From G038396625 sp038396625 (GTDB taxonomy: Bacteria > Bacillota > Clostridia > Peptostreptococcales > Thermotaleaceae): a stretch of DNA of 64,000 nucleotides. Positions 1 through 8,311 of the stretch are shown one piece after another; position 1 is the first letter of the stretch; each line of letters opens with the position of its first letter. The translations under genes and the position numbers were made by a program. The DNA is taken from positions 1,550,001 to 1,614,000 of the forward strand of contig CP121688.1 in NCBI GenBank assembly GCA_038396625.1. The letters are read 5' to 3'. The notes beneath the pieces are model-generated. The model saw only the letters and a program-made list of their open reading frames with translations. It searched no databases and was not told the origin of the DNA.

Positions 1-67
1 TTTTCAGTTATTAGGGTGGTACCGCGGAGAAATCTTCGTCCCTTTTTGGGATGTAAGATTTTTTTAT
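1..67 (+). promoter_or_regulatory. T-box leader of pheST (3' end only)
   Basis: The T-box core AGGGTGGTACCGCGG is at 13-27. A G+C-poor terminator hairpin follows (AAATCTT..TCCC pairing with GGGA..AAGATTT, about 31-62) and ends in a T-run. Stem I and the specifier loop lie before the window, so the codon cannot be read. T-boxes of this class bind uncharged tRNA to let transcription continue; its place upstream of pheS implies tRNA-Phe. Confidence 0.9.
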
Positions 68-124
68 GTTTTTGACCTATTTTATTAGACTTATGTAATT
101 TTCAAAACTGAAAGGAGAATCACG

Positions 125-1144
125 ATGAAAGATAAACTGCAACAAATACAAAATTTGGCAGAAACTGCAATTCATGAAGCAAAATCGATGCAAGAACTTG
201 AAGAAATTCGTGTTAAATACTTAGGAAAGAAAGGAGAATTGACGCAAGTTCTAAGAGGCATGGGCGCTTTATCTGCTGAAGAAAGACCTGTAGTAGGCAA
301 AATCGCCAATGATGTAAGAGAAAAAATCGAAACATTGCTGGAGAATGAAAAAACACAAGTAAAACAAAGAGAGAAAAATGAAAGGCTGGCAAAAGAGACA
401 ATAGATGTAACGATGCCAGGGAAAATTAAGGCAGTAGGACATAAACATCCTCTTACATTGGCTTTAGATGAAATCAAGGAAATTTTTATTGGGATGGGAT
501 TTAAAATTGCAGAAGGACCTGAAGTGGAAACTGTTTATCATAATTTTGATGCCTTAAATGCACCGAAAAATCATCCAGCTAGAGACTTAACGGATACCTT
601 TTATATAAATGATGATATCTTGCTTCGAACGCAGACTTCTCCTGTACAAATTCGAACAATGAAGAAAATGAAGCCTCCGATTCGAATTATATCCCCAGGA
701 AGATGTTTTCGTTCGGATGCACTAGATGCTACCCATTCTCCAATGTTTCATCAAATAGAGGGATTAGTTGTTGATAAACATATTACCTTGGCAGATTTAA
801 AGGGAACATTAGATTTATTTGCAAAACAATTATTTGGCATTGGAACCAAGACCAAGTTTAGGCCACATCACTTCCCTTTTACAGAGCCAAGTGCTGAAGT
901 AGATGTAACATGCTTTAAATGCCAAGGAGAAGGATGCCGCGTATGTAAAGGAAGCGGCTGGATCGAAATCTTAGGAGCCGGAATGGTTCATCCTAATGTA
1001 TTGAGAGAATGTGGCATTGATCCAGAAGTTTATAGTGGATTTGCCTTTGGGATGGGTCTAGATAGAATTACGATGTTAAGGTATGAAATTGATGATATCA
1101 GATTGTTCTTTGAAAATGATATGCGTTTTATCCAACAGTTTTAG
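125..1144 (+). CDS. pheS: Phenylalanyl-tRNA synthetase alpha subunit
   Basis: This is the catalytic alpha subunit of the (alpha-beta)2 enzyme that charges tRNA-Phe with phenylalanine in the cytoplasm. The 339-residue length is normal. The first ~90 residues form the coiled-coil tRNA-binding arm. The class II core follows, with motif 2 around 'GRCFRSDALDATHSPMFHQ' and motif 3 'GFAFGMGLDRITML' near the C-terminus. A CFKC..GCRVCKGSGW cysteine cluster near residues 260-275 is common in this family. AAAGGAG lies just before the ATG. pheT follows after 27 bp, so the two subunits are co-transcribed under the upstream T-box. Confidence 0.97.
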   Translation: MKDKLQQIQNLAETAIHEAKSMQELEEIRVKYLGKKGELTQVLRGMGALSAEERPVVGKIANDVREKIETLLENEKTQVKQREKNERLAKETIDVTMPGKIKAVGHKHPLTLALDEIKEIFIGMGFKIAEGPEVETVYHNFDALNAPKNHPARDLTDTFYINDDILLRTQTSPVQIRTMKKMKPPIRIISPGRCFRSDALDATHSPMFHQIEGLVVDKHITLADLKGTLDLFAKQLFGIGTKTKFRPHHFPFTEPSAEVDVTCFKCQGEGCRVCKGSGWIEILGAGMVHPNVLRECGIDPEVYSGFAFGMGLDRITMLRYEIDDIRLFFENDMRFIQQF

Positions 1145-1171
1145 ATAAAAGAATGGAGGAGGAAGAAATTC

Positions 1172-3571
1172 ATGTTAGTACCTTTGAAATGGCTGCAGGA
1201 ATATGTAGATATTGATGATATAGAAATTGAAACCTTAAGAGATAGTTTAGTAATGTCTGGGAGCAACATAGAGGAAATTGAGAATTTAGGAGATAGAATT
1301 AACAAAGTAGTTGTAGGAAAGATTTTAGAAATAAAAAAACACCCTGACGCTGATAAACTTGTGGTAACACAAGTAGATGTAGGAACAGAGGTACTCCAGA
1401 TTGTTACTGGTGCAGAAAATGTTAGAGAAGGTCAATATATTCCTGTTATTCTAAATGGAGGAAGATTACCAGATGGAACAAAAATAAAAAGAGGAAAAAT
1501 AAGAGGTGTATTGTCCAATGGTATGATGTGTTCTGGTGAAGAATTGGGTATTGCTGATAAAATTTTACCAGCCCATCAAACAAAAGACGGGATATATATT
1601 TTAGATCAACCGTATCCTGTTGGGGCAAATATCCAAGAAGTTTTAGGTATTGAAGGACATGTTATAGAATTTGAAATTACACCAAATAGACCAGATTGTC
1701 TTAGTATGCTTGGAATGGCAAGAGAAACTGCAGCAACCTTTAATCGTAAGGTAAAATATCCTAAAGTAGAGATTAAAAATGAGGAAGGGAATATAAAGGA
1801 CTATGCGTCTGTTGAGGTAGAGGATACAAAATTATGTAATCGCTACGTTGCGAGAATCATAACAGATGTTGAAATCAAGCCATCTCCTGATTGGATGCAA
1901 ATAAAATTAATGCAAGCAGGTATGCGGCCGATTAATAATATTGTAGATATTACAAATTTTGTCATGTTAGAGCTAGGGCAACCTCTTCATGCATTTGACC
2001 TAAAGCATCTAGCTGGAAATAAGATTGTTGTAAAAAATGCGCAAGATGATGAAACATTTACAACATTAGATGAAACGGAAAGAAACTTAGATAGCAATAT
2101 GCTGATGATTTGCGACGGAGAAAAACCTGTAGCTTTAGCTGGTATTATGGGCGGTCAAAATTCTGAGGTAACAGAGAATACAAAAACAATTTTGTTAGAA
2201 TCAGCGAATTTTAATGCTGATAACATACGAGCAACATCGAAAAAACTAGCTTTAAGAACAGAAGCCTCATCACGTTTTGAAAAGGGTGTTGATCCAAATT
2301 TGGCACACATTGCAGCAAACAGAGCCTGTCAATTAATTGAAACATTAGGTGCAGGACGTATTGTACAAGGGGTTATTGATATATATCCTAATAAATTAGA
2401 GAAGCAGACAATTGAACTTAGACCAAAACGTGTAAATCATTTATTAGGTACCCAGTTAACCAAAGAAGACATGATAGATATTTTACAAAGATTAGAAATG
2501 GAAGTAGAGGAAAAGCCTGATACATTCATGGTGACAGTACCTACCTTTAGACAAGATATTGAACAAGAGGTAGATTTCGTTGAGGAAATTGCAAGAATAT
2601 ATGGATTTGACAAAATAGCCATGACCTTACCTCAAGGAAATACTCAGGGAGTAAAAACTAATGGGCAAATGATTGAAGATATCTCAAAATCCCTATTGAA
2701 TGCAGCGGGATTAAATGAAATTCAAACCTACTCTTTTGTGAGCCCTAGAATTTTTGATATGATTCGTATGCCAGAAGATAGTTTTATGAGGAGAGTTGTA
2801 AAACTCATCAATCCTTTAGGAGAAGAAAATAGTATTATGCGAACAACTTTAATCGCCAATATGCTTGATGTATTGGGGAGAAATTATAATCGTAATGTTG
2901 AAACCGCAAGGGCATTTGAAATTGGAAACATATTTATGCCAAAAGAGATTCCTGTAAAGGAGCTGCCAATTGAGAAAAAGGTACTGAGTCTAGGGATGTA
3001 TGGAAGGTCAGAGGATTTTTATACACTTAAAGGAGTCGTAGAAAACTTGCTTAATAAGTTGGGGATTGAAGGTTATGGATATGTACCAGAAAAAAATCAT
3101 CCTACTTTCCATCCAGGTAGATGTGCAACCATTACTTATGGAAACCATATTCTAGGTACTATTGGGGAAGTCCATCCAGATGTTGCGGAGCATTATGATA
3201 TCAACACCAGAGTATATATTGGTGAAATAGACTTTAATATTATCATGCAAATTGCACAGATGGATCGAACTTATAAGCCTTTACCCAAATATCCTGCGAT
3301 GACACGAGATATTGCATTAATCGTAGAAGATGATGTATATGTAAAACAGATAGAAGATGTTATTTGGGAAAATGGAGGAAAGATTTTAGAAAGTGTAAAA
3401 CTATTTGATGTATATAAGGGAAAGCAAATTCCAGAAGGCTATAAAAGTGTGGCATATTCATTGGTATATAGAGCATTAGATCGTACATTAACAGACGAAG
3501 AGGTATCGAATGTTCACAATAAGATTATTGAGGCATTAGGAGAGCAAGTAGGAGGCGCGTTAAGAGAATAA
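1172..3571 (+). CDS. pheT: Phenylalanyl-tRNA synthetase beta subunit
   Basis: This is the beta subunit that partners PheS; it supplies tRNA binding and editing of mischarged Tyr-tRNA-Phe. Its 799 residues match the long bacterial form. Domains in order: an N-terminal EMAP-type tRNA-binding OB fold (about 40-150), the B3/B4 editing domain with 'EITPNRPDCLSMLGMARE' at its start (about 170-400), the B5 DNA-binding-like domain (about 400-475), the catalytic-like core, and a C-terminal ferredoxin-fold anticodon-binding domain beginning near 'YPAMTRDIALIV' (about 705-799). The ribosome binding site GGAGGAGG precedes the ATG. A hairpin follows the stop and probably ends the operon. Confidence 0.97.
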   Translation: MLVPLKWLQEYVDIDDIEIETLRDSLVMSGSNIEEIENLGDRINKVVVGKILEIKKHPDADKLVVTQVDVGTEVLQIVTGAENVREGQYIPVILNGGRLPDGTKIKRGKIRGVLSNGMMCSGEELGIADKILPAHQTKDGIYILDQPYPVGANIQEVLGIEGHVIEFEITPNRPDCLSMLGMARETAATFNRKVKYPKVEIKNEEGNIKDYASVEVEDTKLCNRYVARIITDVEIKPSPDWMQIKLMQAGMRPINNIVDITNFVMLELGQPLHAFDLKHLAGNKIVVKNAQDDETFTTLDETERNLDSNMLMICDGEKPVALAGIMGGQNSEVTENTKTILLESANFNADNIRATSKKLALRTEASSRFEKGVDPNLAHIAANRACQLIETLGAGRIVQGVIDIYPNKLEKQTIELRPKRVNHLLGTQLTKEDMIDILQRLEMEVEEKPDTFMVTVPTFRQDIEQEVDFVEEIARIYGFDKIAMTLPQGNTQGVKTNGQMIEDISKSLLNAAGLNEIQTYSFVSPRIFDMIRMPEDSFMRRVVKLINPLGEENSIMRTTLIANMLDVLGRNYNRNVETARAFEIGNIFMPKEIPVKELPIEKKVLSLGMYGRSEDFYTLKGVVENLLNKLGIEGYGYVPEKNHPTFHPGRCATITYGNHILGTIGEVHPDVAEHYDINTRVYIGEIDFNIIMQIAQMDRTYKPLPKYPAMTRDIALIVEDDVYVKQIEDVIWENGGKILESVKLFDVYKGKQIPEGYKSVAYSLVYRALDRTLTDEEVSNVHNKIIEALGEQVGGALRE

Positions 3572-3582
3572 AAGAAACAATT

Positions 3583-3613
3583 AGAGGAGCCATGATAAGC
3601 TCCTCTGATTTTA
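3583..3613 (+). terminator. Hairpin after pheT
   Basis: AGAGGAGC and GCTCCTCT form an 8-bp stem with an 8-nt loop just after the pheT stop. The U-tract (GATTTTATG) is weak, so termination may be partial. Confidence 0.6.
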
Positions 3614-3651
3614 TGTACAATATCAAAAGAATCAAGATAGATGCTTTCTTT

Positions 3652-4707
3652 TCAAGCAAGTACTTCCATGATTTCATATTCAGGAGATGTCAATAAATCA
3701 ATAAATTTATTATCTATCTTAATTAAGGGTTTCGTAGGTTCCTGCTTATTAATTAACACGACTTCACCAATTTCTCCAGAATTAAGTTTAACAATATTTC
3801 CTGAATAAAAATTAGAAATATTCCAAAGGAATTGATTAGCAATATAAGGGTCTAGTATGCCAAATCTGTTTTGGGCAATTAATTCAGCAACTTTAAAGGG
3901 AGATTGTTGTTCTTTGTAGATTCTCTTAGATGTCATTGCATCAAAAATATCGACAATAGCAATAATTTTAGCAAATTCATGGATATTTTTTCCCTGCAAT
4001 CTTGAAGGATACCCACTGCCATCTATTCGTTCATGATGCTGTAATACACCACAGCAGATATCAGCGTCTAAGATATTTTGTTGTTGCAAGAGCTCGTAAC
4101 CAAAGGTTGTATGTTTTTTGATGACATCAAATTCTTCTATAGTTAATGTAGTGGGCTTATTTAAGATTTCTAATGGAATTTTACACTTCCCAATATCATG
4201 CAACAAGCCTGTCATTGCCAGTTTGCGTAAATCGGTTTTGCTATAGTTAAGCCATTTTCCTATCATTGCAGATAAAATACATACATCGATAGAGTGGGTA
4301 TAAGTATAGGTGTCTACTACGTTGATTTGTTTTAGCCTACCCAATATGTTATTGCTTTTGATTACTTCTTCAATTAAAGCGTCTACTGATTGTTCTATGA
4401 TTTCACATTCAATCTTTTGTCCTAGCCCTATTTCTTCATAAATGGTTTTAAAGGTAGCTAAGTTTTTACTGTATTCTTTATTTAACTCCTGATCAATAGA
4501 AGTATTAGCTGGTAAAGAAGTTGGCGTAGCGCTATTTTCCGTTTCTTCATATATATAAATATAGCTTAAATGCATTTTTTGTAGACGTTGAATATGGTCT
4601 TGGGTGAGTATGGTACCTCTTGTTAAAAATATTAAATCATAATTACCAATAATATCTTGAGCAAGAATCATACCTTCCACTAGATTGTTTGTATGAATAC
4701 ATTGCAT
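3652..4707 (-). CDS. HD-GYP domain phosphodiesterase/signalling protein
   Basis: Probably a cyclic-di-GMP phosphodiesterase or related HD-GYP hydrolase. The first ~130 residues resemble the small N-terminal domain often found before HD-GYP in clostridia. The metal-binding motifs are intact: 'HDIGKCKIP', then 'HTTFGYELL', then 'HHERIDGSGYP', which is the full HHExxDGxGYP signature. There is no transmembrane helix. I chose the ATG at 4707 because AAAGGAGG sits 9 bases before it; an upstream in-frame start at 4746 lacks a site. The gene lies opposite to its neighbours, between pheT and zapA. The signal it senses is not visible. Confidence 0.88.
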   Translation of the reverse strand: MQCIHTNNLVEGMILAQDIIGNYDLIFLTRGTILTQDHIQRLQKMHLSYIYIYEETENSATPTSLPANTSIDQELNKEYSKNLATFKTIYEEIGLGQKIECEIIEQSVDALIEEVIKSNNILGRLKQINVVDTYTYTHSIDVCILSAMIGKWLNYSKTDLRKLAMTGLLHDIGKCKIPLEILNKPTTLTIEEFDVIKKHTTFGYELLQQQNILDADICCGVLQHHERIDGSGYPSRLQGKNIHEFAKIIAIVDIFDAMTSKRIYKEQQSPFKVAELIAQNRFGILDPYIANQFLWNISNFYSGNIVKLNSGEIGEVVLINKQEPTKPLIKIDNKFIDLLTSPEYEIMEVLA

Positions 4708-5090
4708 GAAGTGTATCCTCCTTTGTAAGAACATATACAAAATCAATAGAATTTTAAAATAGGACTATGTAGATAATTCTTCAACAAATGTAATATTCCT
4801 CCAAATTCTCAGGGAATATTTCGAATTTTTTAAAATAAAGAATGATTAACTGCTATGCTATTCATATAAACATGTTAAAGTGGAGATAGGGTTATGCTTT
4901 AAAAGGTGGTAATGATACATATCCTACATGTTCTTGATAATGAAATGAATAAGTATATAGTATTTGTTTTATTGCTACTGTATAATAGAAGTATATTTTA
5001 TACGAACTTTATATATGGAGAAGAAGGAAATTGATTATTTTTCGAGAATGTATTATATAGAACTCCAATCATTTTAAGGGAGAGATATGA
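4708..5090. other. Intergenic region between divergent HD-GYP gene and zapA
   Basis: This AT-rich stretch must hold the promoters of the two divergent genes. I did not find a convincing -35/-10 pair. A TATAAT hexamer at 4981-4986 lacks a -35 element at normal spacing. A 40-codon ORF around 4912-5034 is not supported (see rejected items). Confidence 0.4.
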
Positions 5091-5660
5091 ATGAGCAATA
5101 AAAATAAGGTGATTGTTAGAATATATGGCCAGGAATATACAATGGTTGGATGGGAATCTAGGGAATATATGCAAAAAGTAGCAAACTATGTAGATGATAA
5201 GATGATCGATATTGCCAAAAATAGCAAAAAGTTGAGCACTGCCATGGTAGCAGTACTGACTGCCTTGAATGTTGCAGATGAATATTTTAAAACAAAGGTC
5301 GAGGTAGAAAAGCTAGAGAAAGAAGGCATACAACCGTTAAAAGAACTAGAACAAGCCCAACATCAATTGGAAACGATAAAACAAGAATTTCAGGAAAAGG
5401 AAACAAAATATGTAGCGACCATTAATCAATTGGAAGAAGAGAAAAAAAATAGAGTAAAAAGTGATGAAATATGTGATCGGTTTAAAAAGGAAATCGAAAA
5501 TTTAAAAATAGAACTAAGGCTTAAGGAAAGTGAATTAAAAAAAGCAACAAAAACAAATGAGGAATTGCAAAATAAATTATTTGATAGTCAGATTAAGTAT
5601 GTGCAGGTAAAAAAAGAACTAGATGCATTTATTGAAACCTTTGATGAAGAGAAAAAATAA
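5091..5660 (+). CDS. zapA: Cell division protein ZapA with long coiled-coil tail
   Basis: ZapA binds FtsZ and promotes Z-ring bundling. The N-terminal ~90 residues match the ZapA fold: 'KVIVRIYGQEYTMVGWESREY', then 'VADYVDDKM'-like and 'ALTALNVADEYFK' segments. The rest, about residues 90-189, is a charged coiled coil rich in E, K and Q. It makes the protein about twice the length of a minimal ZapA, as is common in clostridia. GGGAGAG precedes the ATG. Position upstream of the U32 peptidase and mutS2 genes is a conserved clostridial order. Confidence 0.88.
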   Translation: MSNKNKVIVRIYGQEYTMVGWESREYMQKVANYVDDKMIDIAKNSKKLSTAMVAVLTALNVADEYFKTKVEVEKLEKEGIQPLKELEQAQHQLETIKQEFQEKETKYVATINQLEEEKKNRVKSDEICDRFKKEIENLKIELRLKESELKKATKTNEELQNKLFDSQIKYVQVKKELDAFIETFDEEKK

Positions 5661-5780
5661 AAAGACGGTCATTTGTAATCCTATCATAGAAGTAGTGATA
5701 TAATAATATTACTACTTTTTTTCACGAATAGAATAAAACAAAAAGTACAAATTATGTAGTTATTATAGGAGATGATTTAT

Positions 5781-8255
5781 GTGCAAGATATTGAATTATT
5801 AGCACCCGTGGGAAGTTGGGAGGCATTAGAGGCCGCGGTGCAGAATGGTGCAGATGCTGTATACTTAGGAGGAAAAGCATTCAGTGCAAGACAGCATGCA
5901 CAAAATTTTGATGAAGAAGAATTGAAAAAAGCTGTAGGATACTGTCATATAAGGGGTGTTAAGGTATTTGTTACAGTGAATACCCTAGCATCTAATGAAG
6001 AATTGGGAGAACTCACAGCGTATTTGACATTTTTATACAAGATAGATATAGATGCAATCATTGTACAAGATTTAGGCGTTGCCAAACTTGTAAAAGAGCT
6101 TTTACCAGATTTTGAGCTTCATGCAAGCACACAAATGTTCATACACAATCTTGATGGGGTAAAACTCTTAGAAGAAAAAGGATTTCAGAGAGTTGTATTA
6201 GCACGAGAGATGTCTAAAGAGGAAATTGCATGGATTCAAAAAAATACAAAGCTAGATATTGAAGTTTTTGTTCATGGAGCACTTTGCATTGGATATTCTG
6301 GACAATGCTTAATGAGTAGTATGATTGGAGGAAGAAGTGGCAATAGAGGGAGATGTGCACAGCCTTGTAGAAAGGATTATGCCCTTGTAGATATGCATAG
6401 TGGCAAAGAAATGCACAATCCTTTAGGGACCTACTTACTAAGTCCTAAAGATTTAAATACATTAGAGAATATCCATGAAATCCTGGATACCGGAATAAAA
6501 TCTCTAAAAATTGAAGGAAGAATGAAAAGACCCGAATATGTTGCAACTGTTGTGAAAGCCTATAGAAACGCTATTGATCAATATAAACAGCATGGTTTAA
6601 AACCACAAATAGATAAGGCAATGCAGAAAGAGGTTGAACAAGTATTTAATAGAGGCTTTACGAGAGGATACGTTCTTGGAGAAAAGGGTAAAGATATCAT
6701 GAGCTTTACAAAACCGAGCAATAGAGGCATAAAGATCGGAAAAGTAATCGATTATGATAAAATGAAAAAGAGGGTAGTGATCCAATTAGAAGATAGTTTA
6801 TCAAAAGGAGACGGTTTAGAAATATGGTCTGATAAAGGAGATAATCCGGGGACGATTGTAGGAAATTTATTTGTAAAGGGTATAAAAAAAGATGTGGCAC
6901 AAGCTGGGGATAAAATAGAACTTCAGTTTAAGCATGTTGTTGCCATTAACAGTCCCGTATATAAAACCTCTGATGTAGATTTATTAACAAAAGCTAGGGA
7001 GGGCTATGAAAAGAGCGATAAGGGTATAGCAATATATGGACATTTTAAGGGAAAATTAGGACAGAGGATTATGCTTCGATTGTGGGATGATAAGGGAAAC
7101 TATGTTGAGCAGTATACCGATTATATTGTAGAGAAAGCCTTAAAAACACCGATTCTAAAAAAGCGTATAAAGGAACAAATCTCAAAGCTAGGAAATACAC
7201 CTTATCAGTTGGCTCAATTAGAGGTAGCGTTAGACGAAGGGATTATGATTCCTATTGGAGAATTAAATCAATTAAGAAGAAATGCCATTGAAGATTTAAA
7301 TAAGATCCGTGAAAATTATAATCACAGAAAAGAGGTTTCCACTAAAGAGATTTGTCATCAAGTTCAAACTTTCTTTCACGCTAAAACAGTGCAAGAAAAA
7401 AGTGACATAAATTTGCGGGTTTCTGTTCATAATGTAAATCAGCTAAAAGCCGTGTTAGGGTTTGATATTAATAGAATTTATTATAGTGACTTAGCAACCC
7501 TTGAAGAAGCACTCAAAATTACACAAAAACAAAATATTCAATTAGTACCTGCATTTTTTAGAATTACTGAAGACAATGAATGTATAAAAATTCAAGAACG
7601 CATGCAATCACTAAAGAATATAAAGGGTATAATGGTGGGGAATCTTGGATTATTGCATGCACTAGGAAATCTTAACAATACCTCTATTATCGCAGATTAC
7701 TCTCTTAATATATTTAATAATGCAGCGATAACATTTTTAGATCATGTAGAAGAAGTGACATTGTCTCCGGAACTCACATTAAAACAGATAAGAAATATCT
7801 TAGAGAACACATCGGTTCCTTGTGAAGTGATCGTCCATGGAAATTTGCCGTTGATGGTGAGTAAATATTGTCCAACGTCTGCTGCGTTGAGTGCAAGAGG
7901 TGAAAAAGAGCATTGTTCGTTGTGCAACACAAAACAATTTGGGTTAAAGGATCGGTTGGGGATGATATTTCCTGTTGTAAAAAGAAATCATTGTAAAGTA
8001 GAAATATTAAATGCGCAAAAATTGTGTATGATTGAACATATGACAGAATTAATCAATGCCAATATAAAAAATATAAGAATACAGTTTACAATAGAAGATG
8101 AAGTGGAAATCAAGGAGACACTAAATGCTTATCTAGAAAAGATAAAAAGTGTGTTAGAAGGATATCCTATACAAAGTCAGTCCACAACTGATTTTATCAC
8201 TAAAATGAGAGAACAGGGATTGACAAAGGGACATTTTTATAGAGGTGTCATGTAA
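5781..8255 (+). CDS. U32 family peptidase with DUF3656-type middle domain (RlhA-like)
   Basis: Members of this family are annotated as collagenase-like peptidases, but the characterised E. coli relatives RlhA and TrhP hydroxylate cytidine in 23S rRNA or uridine in tRNA. An RNA-modifying role is therefore the better guess. The U32 core lies at about residues 5-330; cysteines that could hold an iron-sulfur cluster are in 'HGALCIGYSGQCLMSS' and 'GRCAQPCRKD'. A middle domain (about 380-500) and a second, degenerate U32-like part with 'EKEHCSLCNTK' follow. I chose the GTG at 5781 because AGGAG is 9 bases upstream; the in-frame ATG at 5772 directly abuts that site. Between zapA and mutS2, as in many clostridia. 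Confidence 0.85.
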   Translation: MQDIELLAPVGSWEALEAAVQNGADAVYLGGKAFSARQHAQNFDEEELKKAVGYCHIRGVKVFVTVNTLASNEELGELTAYLTFLYKIDIDAIIVQDLGVAKLVKELLPDFELHASTQMFIHNLDGVKLLEEKGFQRVVLAREMSKEEIAWIQKNTKLDIEVFVHGALCIGYSGQCLMSSMIGGRSGNRGRCAQPCRKDYALVDMHSGKEMHNPLGTYLLSPKDLNTLENIHEILDTGIKSLKIEGRMKRPEYVATVVKAYRNAIDQYKQHGLKPQIDKAMQKEVEQVFNRGFTRGYVLGEKGKDIMSFTKPSNRGIKIGKVIDYDKMKKRVVIQLEDSLSKGDGLEIWSDKGDNPGTIVGNLFVKGIKKDVAQAGDKIELQFKHVVAINSPVYKTSDVDLLTKAREGYEKSDKGIAIYGHFKGKLGQRIMLRLWDDKGNYVEQYTDYIVEKALKTPILKKRIKEQISKLGNTPYQLAQLEVALDEGIMIPIGELNQLRRNAIEDLNKIRENYNHRKEVSTKEICHQVQTFFHAKTVQEKSDINLRVSVHNVNQLKAVLGFDINRIYYSDLATLEEALKITQKQNIQLVPAFFRITEDNECIKIQERMQSLKNIKGIMVGNLGLLHALGNLNNTSIIADYSLNIFNNAAITFLDHVEEVTLSPELTLKQIRNILENTSVPCEVIVHGNLPLMVSKYCPTSAALSARGEKEHCSLCNTKQFGLKDRLGMIFPVVKRNHCKVEILNAQKLCMIEHMTELINANIKNIRIQFTIEDEVEIKETLNAYLEKIKSVLEGYPIQSQSTTDFITKMREQGLTKGHFYRGVM

Positions 8256-8311
8256 GGATAGAACAATTGCGTTATCATGAGAGCATAGCATAGAAAATAA
8301 GGAGAGTTGAA

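Noticed and set aside
4912..5034. 40-codon frame upstream of zapA (MIHILHVLDNEMNKYIVFV...)
   Set aside because: The possible AAGGTGG site is only two bases from the ATG, the peptide has no family, and the region must hold the zapA promoter.
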